A stretch of 64,000 nt of DNA, taken from Emydura subglobosa. Lineage: Eukaryota; Chordata; Testudines; Chelidae. The notes beneath the pieces were generated by a model. It saw nothing but the letters and a program-made list of their open reading frames with translations. It was not told the origin of the DNA and did no database searches. The stretch spans positions 76,659,775 to 76,723,774 of the forward strand of contig ML679956.1 of NCBI GenBank assembly GCA_007922225.1, read 5' to 3'. The stretch's first letter is position 1. Every line of letters begins with the position of its first letter. Positions 21,271-31,691 of this stretch are shown here, one piece after another. A program made the translations under genes and the position numbers.

Positions 21271-22434
21271 CCAGTGTCAGAATTACCCCTGCCTCAGTTT
21301 CCCCACTCTCACCTAAGTGAGTAGACCACCTCACTGGCCAATGGGTCAATGATGCTCCCACCAATCACTATTTCAGTCCCTTTCCTCAGAGATGCATTTA
21401 TTGTTCAAACACGGGCCAATAACAATCAAGACAGATAATCCAGCTCATGCTACCTGGCCTCTCCTTGGGTCTCTATCTCAGATGACGTCTGCTGGTCCCT
21501 ACAAAGCAGACAGGTCTTTTGGCTTGCTGTTGTGCTTGCTGACCTCTTATCTCCCCACCTGAGAGGCAGGGGGGAGCTACACCCAGCTTTCTTAAAGGGG
21601 CCATATCCACCCTGTGAAAGGGCTGTGCTCTCTGTCTGCAGCAGTCCTGTCTGCCACGAGTGACCCCACTGAAGTCCATGATATCATGGCCCTCATTAGG
21701 ATCAGCCCCGTCCCTGGAGTAAAATGGTGTATAGCAGTCCACTCCCTCAGCACATTTGTGGGCGCGACAGTAGCATCGTCTACAGCCATGGGGATCTCAA
21801 AGGTTTTATTGATGTATCGAACTCATTTTATTTTACATTTAATGTAACCCGTTTTGTTTAAAAAAAAAAAAAAGTCTCCTCTCTTTTAGAGATGCACCAA
21901 GGAGAATAATAAACACAGCCTTTTTTGGAAGCCAGAAGTTGCACATAAAAATCTTTGGGTGGCTCACAAACCAAGGAACGTCTGCTGCCTTGATTGGAAA
22001 TTCCAGCGAATGGCCCTGGCAAACCTGAGTTTAGGAAAATAACCAGGAAGGGCAGAGGATGCTGCATCATGGTGCAGGCCTCTACAAAACAACCCCAAAG
22101 AGCTGGAAAGCACTGGCACATCCTGCCAGTTCAAAAGACAATAGCAGCAAAGCATTGGCATAACCCGCTCTGAAAAAACATGGAAACTAGACATAAAAGG
22201 GAAAGCTCTGGCTAAGTCGTGTTTTCAGAGGGCCTCCAGGAGCTAGAGGCATTTGGCACATGCCACTTCATGTCACTTCTTATACATATATATTAGAAGG
22301 AGAGACTGGGTTGATTTTTCCCTTGTTTAAAAAAGAAGCAGAGAACAATTTGTAACAGCCCCTCCTGGAACTGAGTAAGGAGGCAGCAATGAATGAGTTA
22401 TTTATAACAACAGTGTCACATTCGTTATTACGAT
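21271..22434. other. No gene; possible continuation of a retroelement
   Basis: The complement near 21389-21402 reads gaacaataaatgc, another poly(A)-signal context. An A-run occupies 21860-21873. There is no coding pattern. Confidence 0.35.
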
Positions 22435-22725
22435 CGCAGTAGCATCTAAGAGCACCAGTCATGGACCGGGACCCCATTGTGCTGGGTGTTGTGTAAATGC
22501 AGAGCACAAATATAGTCCCTGCCTCAAGAAGCTTACAGTCTAAGCCTAATAATCCCTAGCTCTTATTCTTTCTCTAAGCACTTTACAAGGAGGTCAGTGT
22601 CATTATTCCCATTTTACAGCAGGGAAAACTGAGGCAGTGAAGGAAGTGATTTGCCCAAGTGGACGGGGTCAGAGCTGGGAATTGAACCCATTCTCCTACG
22701 TCCCACTTCAGTTTTCTGGGCACTA
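22435..22725 (-). mobile_element. L2 3' tail followed by MIR-type SINE, antisense
   Basis: 22435-22555 has gcagtagcatctaagagc, gaccccattgtgctgggtg and caagaagcttacagtctaa (L2 tail). 22575-22725 has aagcactttacaagga, cccattttacagcaggg, aaaactgaggcagtga, gatttgcccaagtgg and gctgggaattgaaccc (MIR in reverse). Confidence 0.75.
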
Positions 22726-22774
22726 GACAATGCTGCACAAGGCAAGAGTTGATTTAGGTGCTGCGTCATCATTA

Positions 22775-23735
22775 CAAAAGAACTTCCATACTGGGTCAGA
22801 CCAGTGGTCCATCCAGCTCAGGATCCTGTCTCTGACAGTGGCAATGCCAGATATTTGGTGGAGTATACAATTGGAGTGACCCACCCCTCTCTTATGCTCC
22901 CAACTTCTGGCAGTCAGAGGTTTAGGGTCGCCCTGAGCATGGGGTTACATCCCTGAATATCCTAGGTCAGGGGTGGGGAACCTTTTCCCTGCCAAAGGCC
23001 ATTTTGACATGCCTACGGTCATTCGCGGGCCATGCCGAAAAGGGGCACTGCCCGATGCCGCCGTGAAACCGCGCCGCCACCGACTCCACCCCCGCCGCCG
23101 AAATGCCGCTGCCGTTTCCGCCTTTTTGGTGGCACAGTTTTACAGTGTCCGCGGAGTGCCGTGGACCAGTGACCGCCTCCGAATTCCCCCGCCGCCGAAA
23201 ATGAGCAGACGGCGGCGGGGTTTCGGCGGCAAACTTAAGGCGGCGCGCACTTCCCGCCCGCCCGCGGGCCGGATTAAACTCTTTTGCGGGCCGGATCCGG
23301 CCCGCGGGCCGGAGGTTCCCCACCCCTGTCCTAGGTAATAGCCATTGAAGGACCTATCCTCCAGAGGCCCATCTAGCTCTTTTTGGATGACGCTTGGTTT
23401 TTGTATTGTGAGAAAGGCTAAATAACACTTCCTTGTTCCCTTTTTCCACACCATTCATGATTTTATACACCTCTATCATAGTCCCCCTTAGTCATCTCTT
23501 TTCTAAGCTGATCAACCCCTAATCTCTCCTCGTATTGAAACCGTTCCGTTCCATTGATCATCTTTGTTGCCCTTCTCTGACTCTTTTCCAGTTCCACGAT
23601 GTCCTTTTTGAGATGGGGCGACCAGCGCTGACCACAGTATTCCTGGTGTGGGCACATCATAGAGGTATATAGTGGCATTATGGTATTTTGTGTCTTATTT
23701 TCTATCCCTTTTTTAGTAGTTCCCAACACTCTAAT
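22775..23735 (-). mobile_element. CR1 LINE, 5'-truncated, split by a young hAT MITE
   Basis: The left end has ccatactgggtcagacca and ggatcctgtctctgaca. After the insertion, taatagccattgaagg and gacctatcctccag continue the CR1 text. The complement of 23463-23729 encodes RT C-terminal sequence ([32 protein letters not shown]). It belongs to the same subfamily as 3977-5680 but is shorter. Confidence 0.85.
22968..23328. mobile_element. Young CpG-rich hAT MITE
   Basis: The termini are caggggtggggaacctttt and ggaggttccccacccctg, a near-perfect 16-bp inverted repeat. The flanks tcctaggt (22960-22967) and tcctaggt (23329-23336) are a perfect 8-bp target duplication. The interior is packed with CpG (gccgccg, cggcggcgg) and holds a perfect 16-bp palindrome, gggccggatccggccc, near 23288-23303. 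The CpG retention and the perfect duplication indicate a recent insertion. Overlapping open frames of 104-121 codons here are products of base composition. Confidence 0.9.
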
Positions 23736-23754
23736 TATTTGTTTGAGGAACTTA

Positions 23755-23885
23755 TTGCTTTATTATTAATTATTGTTATTATGATACCTCCAGGGATCAG
23801 GGTGCCATTGTACCTGGCCTTGTACCAGCTAAAACCATAGAGCCTGTTTCTGCCCCAAGGAAGTCACAGTCTAGGATTCACACAG
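23755..23885 (-). mobile_element. L2 LINE 3' tail, antisense
   Basis: A tttattattaattattg run is followed by gatcagggtgccattg, tacctggccttgtacc and gccccaaggaagtcacag. It is a diverged L2 tail. Confidence 0.6.
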
Positions 23886-24984
23886 AGGACACCTGAGAAT
23901 AAATAGACAAACAACGGTCAAGGGAGGTAGGACAACATAATGGTGGGACCAGGAGCATTTGTCTCATGGTCATAGTGGCCTCAGCAGTCACTAAAAGGTG
24001 CCAACAGCCAACTTTTCAAAAGTGGGCCCCCAAATCATGCCCGTTTCAGACACCACTCCTAGAAGAAGCAGAGCACCCTTTATTCGTATGGAAATCATTG
24101 GGAGTGTGAGGCTCTCAGCATGCTCCTGGAAAGAGGGAGAAAGAGAAAAAAAAAATGCTGTCCTGTCCTGTGACCGCTGCCGTTTATGAGGAGTTAGGCC
24201 CAGTCTGCCCATGATTACTTTATGAAGGTCCCACCTGTCAATTACTGACTGCCCTGGGTGGCTGATTAAGCACCTGGGCATAGTAAAGGTTACCCAAGCT
24301 CAGTTAAAGGGGAACTCAGGGAGCTTCCATACAGGGGAGCTCCCAGGAGAGGGCTGAACAAGGGACCCTAGAGGGAGAGCCTTCTGGGGCACCCACCAGA
24401 ATGAGGGAGCATGTCAGAGGTGATCCAAGAGAGGGGAACCTCATAGATGGAGGGCTAGGGGGTCTTCCAGACACTGGCTGAAAGTCTGGCCTGTCAAGGA
24501 TCACTTGCTGTCCCTGGAGAAGAGTTGCAGCGGATGGACTACCCCAGGTCCCCAGAGAAGGGTAGCAGGAAGAGGCCTAACACTGGGACAAAGACCAGAA
24601 AAGAGACCTGGGGAGAGCCTGGATAGAGGCAAGCTCTGGTGGGGGACAGATGGACTAAGAACTACCCAGTCAACCAGCTAAGATGCGGGGGGCAGAGTTT
24701 TGTTTCTGTTCTGTGTTGGCTTTTCTGTCGATAAACGAGGCCTTCCAAAAGACTGGCGGGTTTTAGCAGCCACCCATCCGTCCAGACCAGTTGAGATGCT
24801 GGGTGAGTGAAGAAAATGAAGTAAGGGTTCAGCCATACCATGCCTGCCTGCCTGGGGGTGTGCCGGGTGGGCCTGGAATGATGACGTGGACCTACCTAGG
24901 GTCCGATCCAGCCCGCCCCGGAGATCAGTGGAAAAACTCCCATTGCCGGCATGAGAACTGGATTTGGTCCCCAGTCAAGTTCTA
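23886..24984 (+). other. No gene; possible LTR or retroelement-derived block
   Basis: 24290-24790 has the purine-rich texture of a non-coding retroelement region and ends with cgataaacgaggccttcc, an ATAAA context. The frames are short and no protease, polymerase or envelope pattern is seen. Confidence 0.3.
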
Positions 24985-25046
24985 GGGCTGGATCTAAAGC
25001 CCCATGAGATTCTTGCCATTCACTTCAATGGACTTTGGATCCAGCG
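24985..25046. mobile_element. Snap-back MITE
   Basis: The left arm gggctggatctaaagccc pairs with the right arm tggactttggatccagc, around a centre containing cattcacttcaatgg. It is the same family as 46691-46761. Confidence 0.5.
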
Positions 25047-27364
25047 CGTAGGCCCAGATCCTCCACGATGCCGAGGTGACTAACTCCCATTGGCAGTGAG
25101 CGGCTGAAAGGTGAGTTAATATAAGATGCGTTTTAGAAGCGTTTGACCTGATTGCCAGACGGGTCCGGCCATGGACAATCTTTCCCCTGGCGTCAAGGCT
25201 CCACAGCCAGGTTGGTTGTAAAGGAAGCACCAACCCTCCGCGCTGTCTGTCTTCTTAGCCAGGGAGAGGAGGAGGTGGTGGAGGGCATGGCTTGCCCAGC
25301 CAGGGGAGAAGAAGAGCTCTCCCTTTGCTTTGAGCGGCGGGAGGGAGATCAGTGCTTCCTTTCACCCCAGCTCCCACACCTCCACACCTTTAACCCCAGA
25401 AACAATTCCTCTAGAGCTTGCCCATTCTTCGGGGCTGGAGGATGGAAACGTGCTGCCTCAGGCTTTTGCAAAGTCCAGCCCTCCCCTTGGCTATGTCCAG
25501 TCTGCTCTGCAGGCCAGCGCGTGGCCAGGGAGCGGAGCGATGGCTTCCCCTGCTCCCCACCCTTCTCCAGCCGTTCCCCACCCACTTGCGGATGTGGGAG
25601 AGAAACGCCCAGCCCCTGCTCCTCCCCACCACGTCCAGAACCGAGATTCAGGCAGCTCATAAAATGACACGTGGTGGGTTGGGATGCTTTATCCCCTCTT
25701 CCCCCCCCCCGCCGTCCTGCCTGGCATATGGAACCAGGGCACAGTCTAGCCACGTTGGAGTCAGCCACTCATTGAAGCGTTGGCAGCTAGATGCATGAGT
25801 CGCGCCCCCTAAAAATCAGGAGGTTGGCTTAAAAACCTGGAGGTTTTGGTTTTCAAAGCAATGAACCGGGGGTTCTTTCCTTTATTTCCCTTCTGTCTTT
25901 TGAGCTTTTAGGATACATTTGGGTCGTGCTTTCAAACTTTTCTCTGCAAACGTGAGGGCTAGAAACATAGCATGGGATTTGCAAAGGTATTTAGGCACAT
26001 TGAAATCTATGGGACTTAGATGCCTAGACGCCTTTGGGAATCCCAGTCTTGTTACTTATTAAAAACAGAAGCTTAGTCCTATATAATCCCAGGACTCCAG
26101 AAGCTGGGGCTTTAAAGACAAACAAATAGCACCAGACTCAAGAGATGGCAACTCTCCTTGCATTCACTCCTGTGCTGAGCGCCAGCATAAGGCACTTTTT
26201 GATACGTAAGCCACATAACTTCATAAGATGGGTGAATCCCACCTTTCATTTAAAAACAATAGTAAATGTCTAGCCCTTATGGTTGCAGAGAAAAGCATGG
26301 AAAAGTAAATCCTAAATGCTCCAAAGATGGAAGGGAAATAAAAAAACACCAATGTTTCTTATATTTTATATTTCTTATATTTTTATTTCTGGGGCTGAAT
26401 TTGTGATTTTTTTTTTACACTTTCCCCAGATCCCACAGAAAATTGATAGGTGAACCAGCAACTAAACCTACATCTCCTGAGTCTCAGTCCACTGCCATCT
26501 CGACTAGCTCATCTTTCCTACCCCAGAGAACTTTCCAGGGGCCCTCAGAGGCAAAGTTCAGCCCCACCCTGCCACAGATTTGCCCACCCAATGCATTGCA
26601 CTGGCTTGATTTTTGTGGGGATTGTGAAGTCATCTGAAATCCCAACATCAGAGGCAAAGCTCAGCTTCTCTGAGCTGCTTCTCCTTCTTTGCCTGTCTCA
26701 CGCTCAGCCTTAAAAAAACCAAGGCAGCTCCCTCCCAAACCTAGGTGGGTTTTCCCAAATTCGCCCGGCCGGGATCCAAAACAATGTGGAAAAAGATTGT
26801 TTTCTTAGACTAAAATGGTACATGTGGGCTGACATGTACACTCGGTTTCTTGGCCCTATGTGATTTGAAACCCCCTGAGGACACGCCTGGGATGAAGGTT
26901 TTATAATGAAATGCTAATTACCTGGGCGCATGATCTAGGAGCATGACCACAGAATACATTAAATGCTTATAATGATGCTGTTGAAATGCAGGGTAAAAAA
27001 AAAAGAACGCAAATCCTTCCAAACTGAGGAAATTCAGAGAGATCTGCCTACCCATTGTCCCTGCATTGGCACTGCTTATAATACGACCTGGCTGATTGGC
27101 AAAGTCCCCGGGAGCCAGGCCACACAAAACACGTTACCACTTGCTAGGGAGGGAATGACCACACACAGCCGGGGTCTCTGTTTGCCATCTCTGGGCGTGA
27201 GACAATTGACAATGGGAGTTGTCTGCCCATTGCAGAGGGAGGCCCAGATCCTCAAAAGGTATTTCTGGGGATGGCTACCCTGCAATAAAACACCCGGGGC
27301 TCGGCCACAGCTGACTTGGGCGCGTGGGGCTTGGGATACGGGGCTAGACATTGCAGCATAGTCA
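25047..27364. other. No recognisable gene; GC-rich frames and candidate conserved stretch
   Basis: Overlapping frames of 171 codons (25152-25667), 139 and 126 codons occur on both strands in proline- and serine-rich GC text. None matches a family. A palindromic repeat piece lies at 25985-26050 (tatttaggcaca, acttagatgcc). 26895-26975 contains atgctaattacc and other homeodomain- or POU-like words. Confidence 0.4.
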
Positions 27365-27469
27365 TTCATGCTCGGTCTGGAGGCTGGTTTCTGAAAGCCC
27401 ATCAGCAGGGAGCGTCTCAAAGCCCAAGTTCCAGCCTGTGCCCAGAAGACCAGGCTGGAATTTTTAGCC
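27365..27469 (+). mobile_element. 'tctacac' family fragment
   Basis: It is homologous to 58-180. The complements of both encode the same chance peptide (FWAQAGTWALRRSLL here, VWAQAGTRALRPSLL there). It ends at the hAT-like element that follows. Confidence 0.5.
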
Positions 27470-28041
27470 CAGTGGTTCCCAACCTTTTTGGCTTGAGGGC
27501 CACAAATATAGTTTTTACAACCAACAGTCTCCACCGGTAAGCTTTCTGGGCACCGGGCTTTGAGCCGGGCAGGGGAGCTACCACCTGGGCAAGTTGCAGG
27601 CGGTTGCCACCTGGCTGCCAGCCCAGGAGGTGGGCGACTGCCACCTGCTCCGAGCTGGGGCGGAGGAGGCTTCCTCACAGGCTGGGACCCGGGGATGTGG
27701 GCAGGTGGCAGGCAGCTGCTGCCCATCTTCAAGCCAAGGTGCGGGAGGCTGTGAATTGGCTCAGAGCTAGGGCATGGGGGGCAGCCACCCAGCTGCGAGC
27801 CCCGCTCTCAGGGCGCAGGAGGCTGCTGCCAATCTCCCACCTGGGAACTGGGACTGGGTGGGACGTGGTGGCTGCCCTCTACCTCCCAGCTAGGAGGTGG
27901 GACCGGTGGGACCGGGCAGGAAGCCAGCGGCTGCCGTCTGCCTCCCCCAGAAGCCGGCAGCTGCTGTCTGCCTCCCTTCACTGGGTTTTTTGCCACGTAC
28001 CCCCTGCCTGTGTCTCGCGTACCCCTGGTTGAGAAACTATG
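27470..28041. mobile_element. hAT-like element with GC-rich degenerate internal repeats
   Basis: The left end cagtggttcccaaccttttt and the right end cctggttgagaaactatg form a decayed hAT inverted repeat. The interior (27550-27990) contains repeated, diverged blocks built from gccacctggctgcc and ggcagctgctgcc words, spaced tens of bases apart, with frames of 142-218 codons on both strands. The flanking octamers (ttttagcc, gtctaagg) do not match convincingly. The reading frames are composition artefacts. Confidence 0.55.
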
Positions 28042-28789
28042 GTCTAAGGTAGACGAGACAAAGAAATGCAAACCATGGGAGAAAAGTTCTGATGCTGGAG
28101 GGAGATCTTTGATGAGTGGGCAAGTTGAAAAGGACTCATGAAAATAGTTAAGATTAAGCATGAACCTGAAAATGAGGGCAGGTTTGTGGTGGACAGGAAA
28201 TGGGAAATTGTTCATATGGCGGGGAGAGAAGGGGATATGGAAGGGAGGTACAAAGCTGAGGATGGTTGATGATGATGATTGATGATGATGATGGAAAGGT
28301 GATACAGAGAAGAGAACGGAAGCATAAAAAGCAGGAAGAGAAGATAGCAGAATAACTAGGAAGAGGGGTATAGGAGAGATACTGAGAGAGATCCCACTTT
28401 GTTCACTCTTCTGCTGTGTTTTCCCTCTTTTAGGCCCAGTAGGTTCTATTATTATTTATTTGTACTGCCCAGATGCTGCAATCAAGACCCCATGACACGC
28501 TGACAATGAGAGAGATGGGAGAGATATGTCAATATGCCGGTGTGATGGCTGAGATCTGCTGAGGCACCTTTGAGGTCTAGAGGCAGGATGCAATATGCCA
28601 AGCCATGGGATTCACTCCCGCCAAAGCTCAGATGATCTTCAGGGCCTGATGGAAGATACATCTCTTTGGCCAAGCGTGTGTGATTCTTGATCATCAATGG
28701 ACTATTTATTATATGTTTGGGCCTGGGCAGTATAAGGGATGGGGTATGCGCTGTCTATCATGGGCAGCTTATTTTACTGTGTCGTTACA
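28042..28789. other. No gene; simple repeats
   Basis: Purine-rich sequence. An L2-tail start (tattattatttatttgtact) at 28445-28480 is cut short. Confidence 0.4.
28259..28294 (+). repeat. (GAT)n microsatellite
   Basis: gatggttgatgatgatgatt continues into gatgatgatgatgg. Two GAT arrays are separated by single-base interruptions. Confidence 0.85.
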
Positions 28790-28918
28790 TTATTTATATC
28801 ACAGTAGTGGGTAGAGACCCCAGCTGAGCTTGGGGCCTCGGTGTACAAGGTGCTGTACACACACAGGATGAAAAGATGGTCTCTGCCCCAAAGAGCTTAC
28901 AATATAAACAGACAAAAC
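28790..28918 (-). mobile_element. L2 LINE 3' tail, antisense
   Basis: It has cacagtagtgggtagagacc, aaggtgctgtacacacac and gccccaaagagcttacaat. Confidence 0.7.
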
Positions 28919-28944
28919 AAACGAAGCATAAGAGAAAGAGAATC

Positions 28945-29150
28945 ATTATTCTCATGTTTACAGGTGGGGAACTCAAGCACATAATTTTAAGGCCCATATC
29001 CTCACAGATATTTAGGCATCTAACTCCCAATGATTTCAATGGGAGTTAGGCACCTAAATATATTTGAAGCTCTAGGGCTAAGTGACTTGCCTAAAGCGAT
29101 ACAGGGAGTCTGTCGCACAGCCAAGAATAAAACCCTAATCTCCTGAAACC
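28945..29150 (-). mobile_element. MIR-type SINE, antisense, split by a palindromic MITE
   Basis: The left part is attctcatgtttacagg and tggggaactcaagcac. The right part is gctaagtgacttgcct, aaagcgatacaggga and aaccctaatctcctg. The SINE text is continuous once 28986-29078 is removed. Confidence 0.65.
28986..29078. mobile_element. Snap-back MITE inside a SINE
   Basis: The arms are atatttaggcatctaactcc and gggagttaggcacctaaata, with a centre of caatgatttcaatg. The outer parts (aaggcccatatcctcac and gaagctctaggg) also mirror each other weakly. The transcript would fold into a long hairpin. Confidence 0.65.
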
Positions 29151-30079
29151 ATTCTTAAAGAAATAAAACATTGTCAAGGGTTACAATAGCAATGCAATAT
29201 AAAAATAGGCTCTGAATCTGTATGATTTGCAGTCAGGGTGAGTTTAGAATGCACTAGGAACGCAGGATTGGAGTCACAGTAGACACTGATGGTTGATGCT
29301 GGAGAGAGAAAAAAAAAACGTCCATTCTTGCTAAGCCTTCCTTTTTTTAAGATGGCAAAGTGCTACCAAGGTAACAGCCATCCTCACAATATTGTTGCCT
29401 TGACTAAACAGCTTACACTGAGCTGGGTTGAAATAATATGTTTTTTCACCTGCAGGAGTGAAACATTCAAGACAGCATTCCAAGACGGATCTGGTTAAGG
29501 TCATAAAAATTTTGTGGTAACCTATATATTATTTTTATGCATATGCTTAACACCATGTATTTTATAAATGTGCTAAAGACTCATAAATCACTTACAGCGT
29601 AGTGTAACACACTTGGGTCTCTTACTACGGCATCTCATGCGCGCACACACAGACCCACGTAGGGATCTGCCACCATCTGTGTGCAGTGGACGAATAGGGA
29701 GCACAGCTTACTTGTCTTCTCTGTTGGAGGTTTCAGAAGCAATCACTGCATCTGTGATTGATTAGTAGTCAAAATTAAGACGGCTCATGCTTTGGAACTG
29801 CACTCACCTGGTGTTCATAGGTGGTCTAAGGAGGAGGAGAAAAGAAAGGAGAGTTGCGTGGGAATTACGCTGCAGAACGGGAGAAGTGCACCTGTTTTGG
29901 AGGTTTCAGAGACGTAAAGACAGGGAAATGCATGCATCTGCAGAAGGCCAGCTAGAAATCTATGCAAAACTAAAGCCCTAAGCAGTACTTAGTCGTGGCC
30001 CTAAAAATCTCATGAGAACAGGTTGTCTCATGAGATTTCAGAGCCCGCAATTTACTGGGTTTGATGCAGGAGTTCCCAG
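29151..30079. other. No recognisable gene
   Basis: Short frames only. 30008-30040 holds a local inverted repeat around tctcatgaga (ctcatgagaac and gtctcatgagat). Confidence 0.4.
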
Positions 30080-30160
30080 GTGAAATGTTATGGCTTCTAT
30101 TATCCCTAAGGTCAGACTAGATGGGTCTTTCTGGCCTGAAAATCTGTGACCACATGGAAC
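30080..30160 (+). mobile_element. CR1 3' end, very short
   Basis: ggttctattatccc-like text leads to aaggtcagactagatggg and tctttctggcctgaaaat, a CR1 terminal segment. Confidence 0.55.
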
Positions 30161-30724
30161 TCGCCATAGGAGATTGAGTCAATCATCCTTCAGGTTAGAC
30201 ATCCCAACTCCAGAAGTGTCCTACAAAGGATACTTGTAAGCAAAAGCTGGTGATCTGTCTATCTTGGCCAAAGATGGTCTAGTTCTGTACTTAGTGAAAT
30301 GGAGAATTCCTTCCGGTTTCCAGCATTTCCTTCGATTCATCTGCTGTAATGAGAGGGCAGAGTTTCTCATAGAATTGCAACAAACACACATCTATCAAAG
30401 GCTACTCAGATGACACAGGATGCATGCCATGGCCATTAAGAACTTCACAGCAACAGCAGAGGTGGCATTCAGATTCTCTTGTTCATGCGCCAGGGAGAAT
30501 CCCCGTTAGCTGTCCACAGTGTAGAGTCCATGACCCACCACCGATCTGCTCCAATTCCACCCAGGAATCAGGCAGTGGTGCTCAGACCATTCTAGAAAGT
30601 TCATGACAAAGTATTGGTATTCCCAGCCATGGAGTTATGTCGGGAATCCATGTGGTCCATAGAGAGTGTGAAATAATGAAAATTGGCACCACTTTGAGAC
30701 TAGACCCTTACAAGGTCATCTGGT

Positions 30725-30872
30725 TCTTGATTCCTCCATCCTTAGAATTTTTTAAGGCCCGGCTTGATAAAGCCCTGGCTGGGGTGATTTAGTTGGGGTT
30801 GGTCCTGCTTTGATCAGGGGATTGGACTAGATGATCTCCTAAGGTTCCTTCCAGCCCTCATCTTTTATGATT
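30725..30872 (+). mobile_element. CR1 3' end, 5'-truncated
   Basis: It has tcctccatccttagaattt, ggcccggcttgataaagc, ggttggtcctgctttgatc, ggactagatgatctccta and ccttccagccctcatc. It belongs to the same subfamily as 45865-46348. Confidence 0.8.
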
Positions 30873-30974
30873 GTCTGTTTAGCTTACAGTGCAGAATCCT
30901 TGGGGCAAAGACAATATTTTCTCTACTTGAGCAGTGCTGATCATGGCTAGCAAGTTTATTATTGTTATTAAATG

Positions 30975-31210
30975 TTTATCCAGTGGTAGCAGGGTCTAAT
31001 GGGTAGATCTCTAGACTAGGAATCAGGAGACCTAAGCCAAGTCTCTGATTTGCAGTGTGATACTGGACAAGTCACTTCATCTCTTTGTGCCTTTCCTTTT
31101 CCCCTCCACCCTGCATCCATTTAGGTCATAAGCTCTTTGTGGGCAAGAACTGTGTCTCACTCTGTGTCTGCAAAGGGACTCTGATCTCACTTGAGGCCTC
31201 AAGACACTAT
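30975..31210 (+). mobile_element. MIR-type SINE with L2-like tail
   Basis: The order is aatcaggagacctaagcc, tgatactggacaagtca, cttcatctctttgtgcc and then tcataagctctttgtggg and caagaactgtgtctcac. The tail resembles the L2 3' end, as expected for MIR families that borrow it. Confidence 0.65.
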
Positions 31211-31254
31211 TTGTAACATTAACAATAATTTTACCAATCATCTGCAACTTTAGC

Positions 31255-31575
31255 TTTGTCTACACTTGTGGTGCTGCAGAGCGAAAGCGTAGCTATGTGC
31301 CACAGTGAAAGGCAGGCTGTGTCCACACTCGTTGTGCTGTGTAGCTACACATGGCAGTGAAAGGTTTCAGCAGGGGGCAGGCAGGGGAGCCTGGGGGCAT
31401 GTCTACACTTTAGTTAGACACTTGCAGTCTAAGATCTGGGACCCTCCCACCTTGTAGGATCGTAAAACCTGGGCTCCACCCCGAGCCCGGAAGTCTACAC
31501 TGCAATTAAACAGCCCCTTAGCCCAAGCCCCATGTGCCCAAGTCAGCTGGACCTCTGGTGACGCCAATCACTTGT
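31255..31575 (+). mobile_element. 'tctacac' family, at least two overlapping units
   Basis: Successive tags are ttgtctacacttgtgg, tgtgtccacactcgttg, catgtctacactttag and agtctacactgcaattaaac. The last is followed by agccccttagcccaagcccc, as at 6480-6520. Confidence 0.5.
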
Positions 31576-31647
31576 GTCAGCCTGAGGTCCTTCAGTTGGG
31601 TACAACTGGGACTTAAGTGGTGCAAAGTCTTCGTGGTGCATGGGGGA

Positions 31648-31691
31648 TCCATAAGTGATAGATAGATAGATCAATACATCGATAGATAGAT
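31648..31691 (+). repeat. GATA/GATC-rich microsatellite
   Basis: gatagatagatagatcaata is followed by catcgatagatagatcgata. It is an interrupted tetranucleotide array. Confidence 0.85.

Noticed and set aside
22967..23338. CpG island or divergent promoter, with frames of 118 and 121 codons on both strands
   Set aside because: The terminal inverted repeats and perfect target duplication show it is a MITE.
25152..25798. Overlapping frames of 171, 139 and 126 codons
   Set aside because: Competing frames on both strands, low-complexity Pro/Ser/Gly content and no recognised domain.
27076..27732. 218-codon antisense frame
   Set aside because: It runs from unique DNA through a 'tctacac' repeat into a GC-rich repeat-filled hAT-like element. 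Similar frames exist on the other strand, so it reflects composition.
27462..28049. 8-bp target duplication for the 27.5-kb hAT-like element
   Set aside because: The flanking octamers agree at only about three positions, so I do not claim one.
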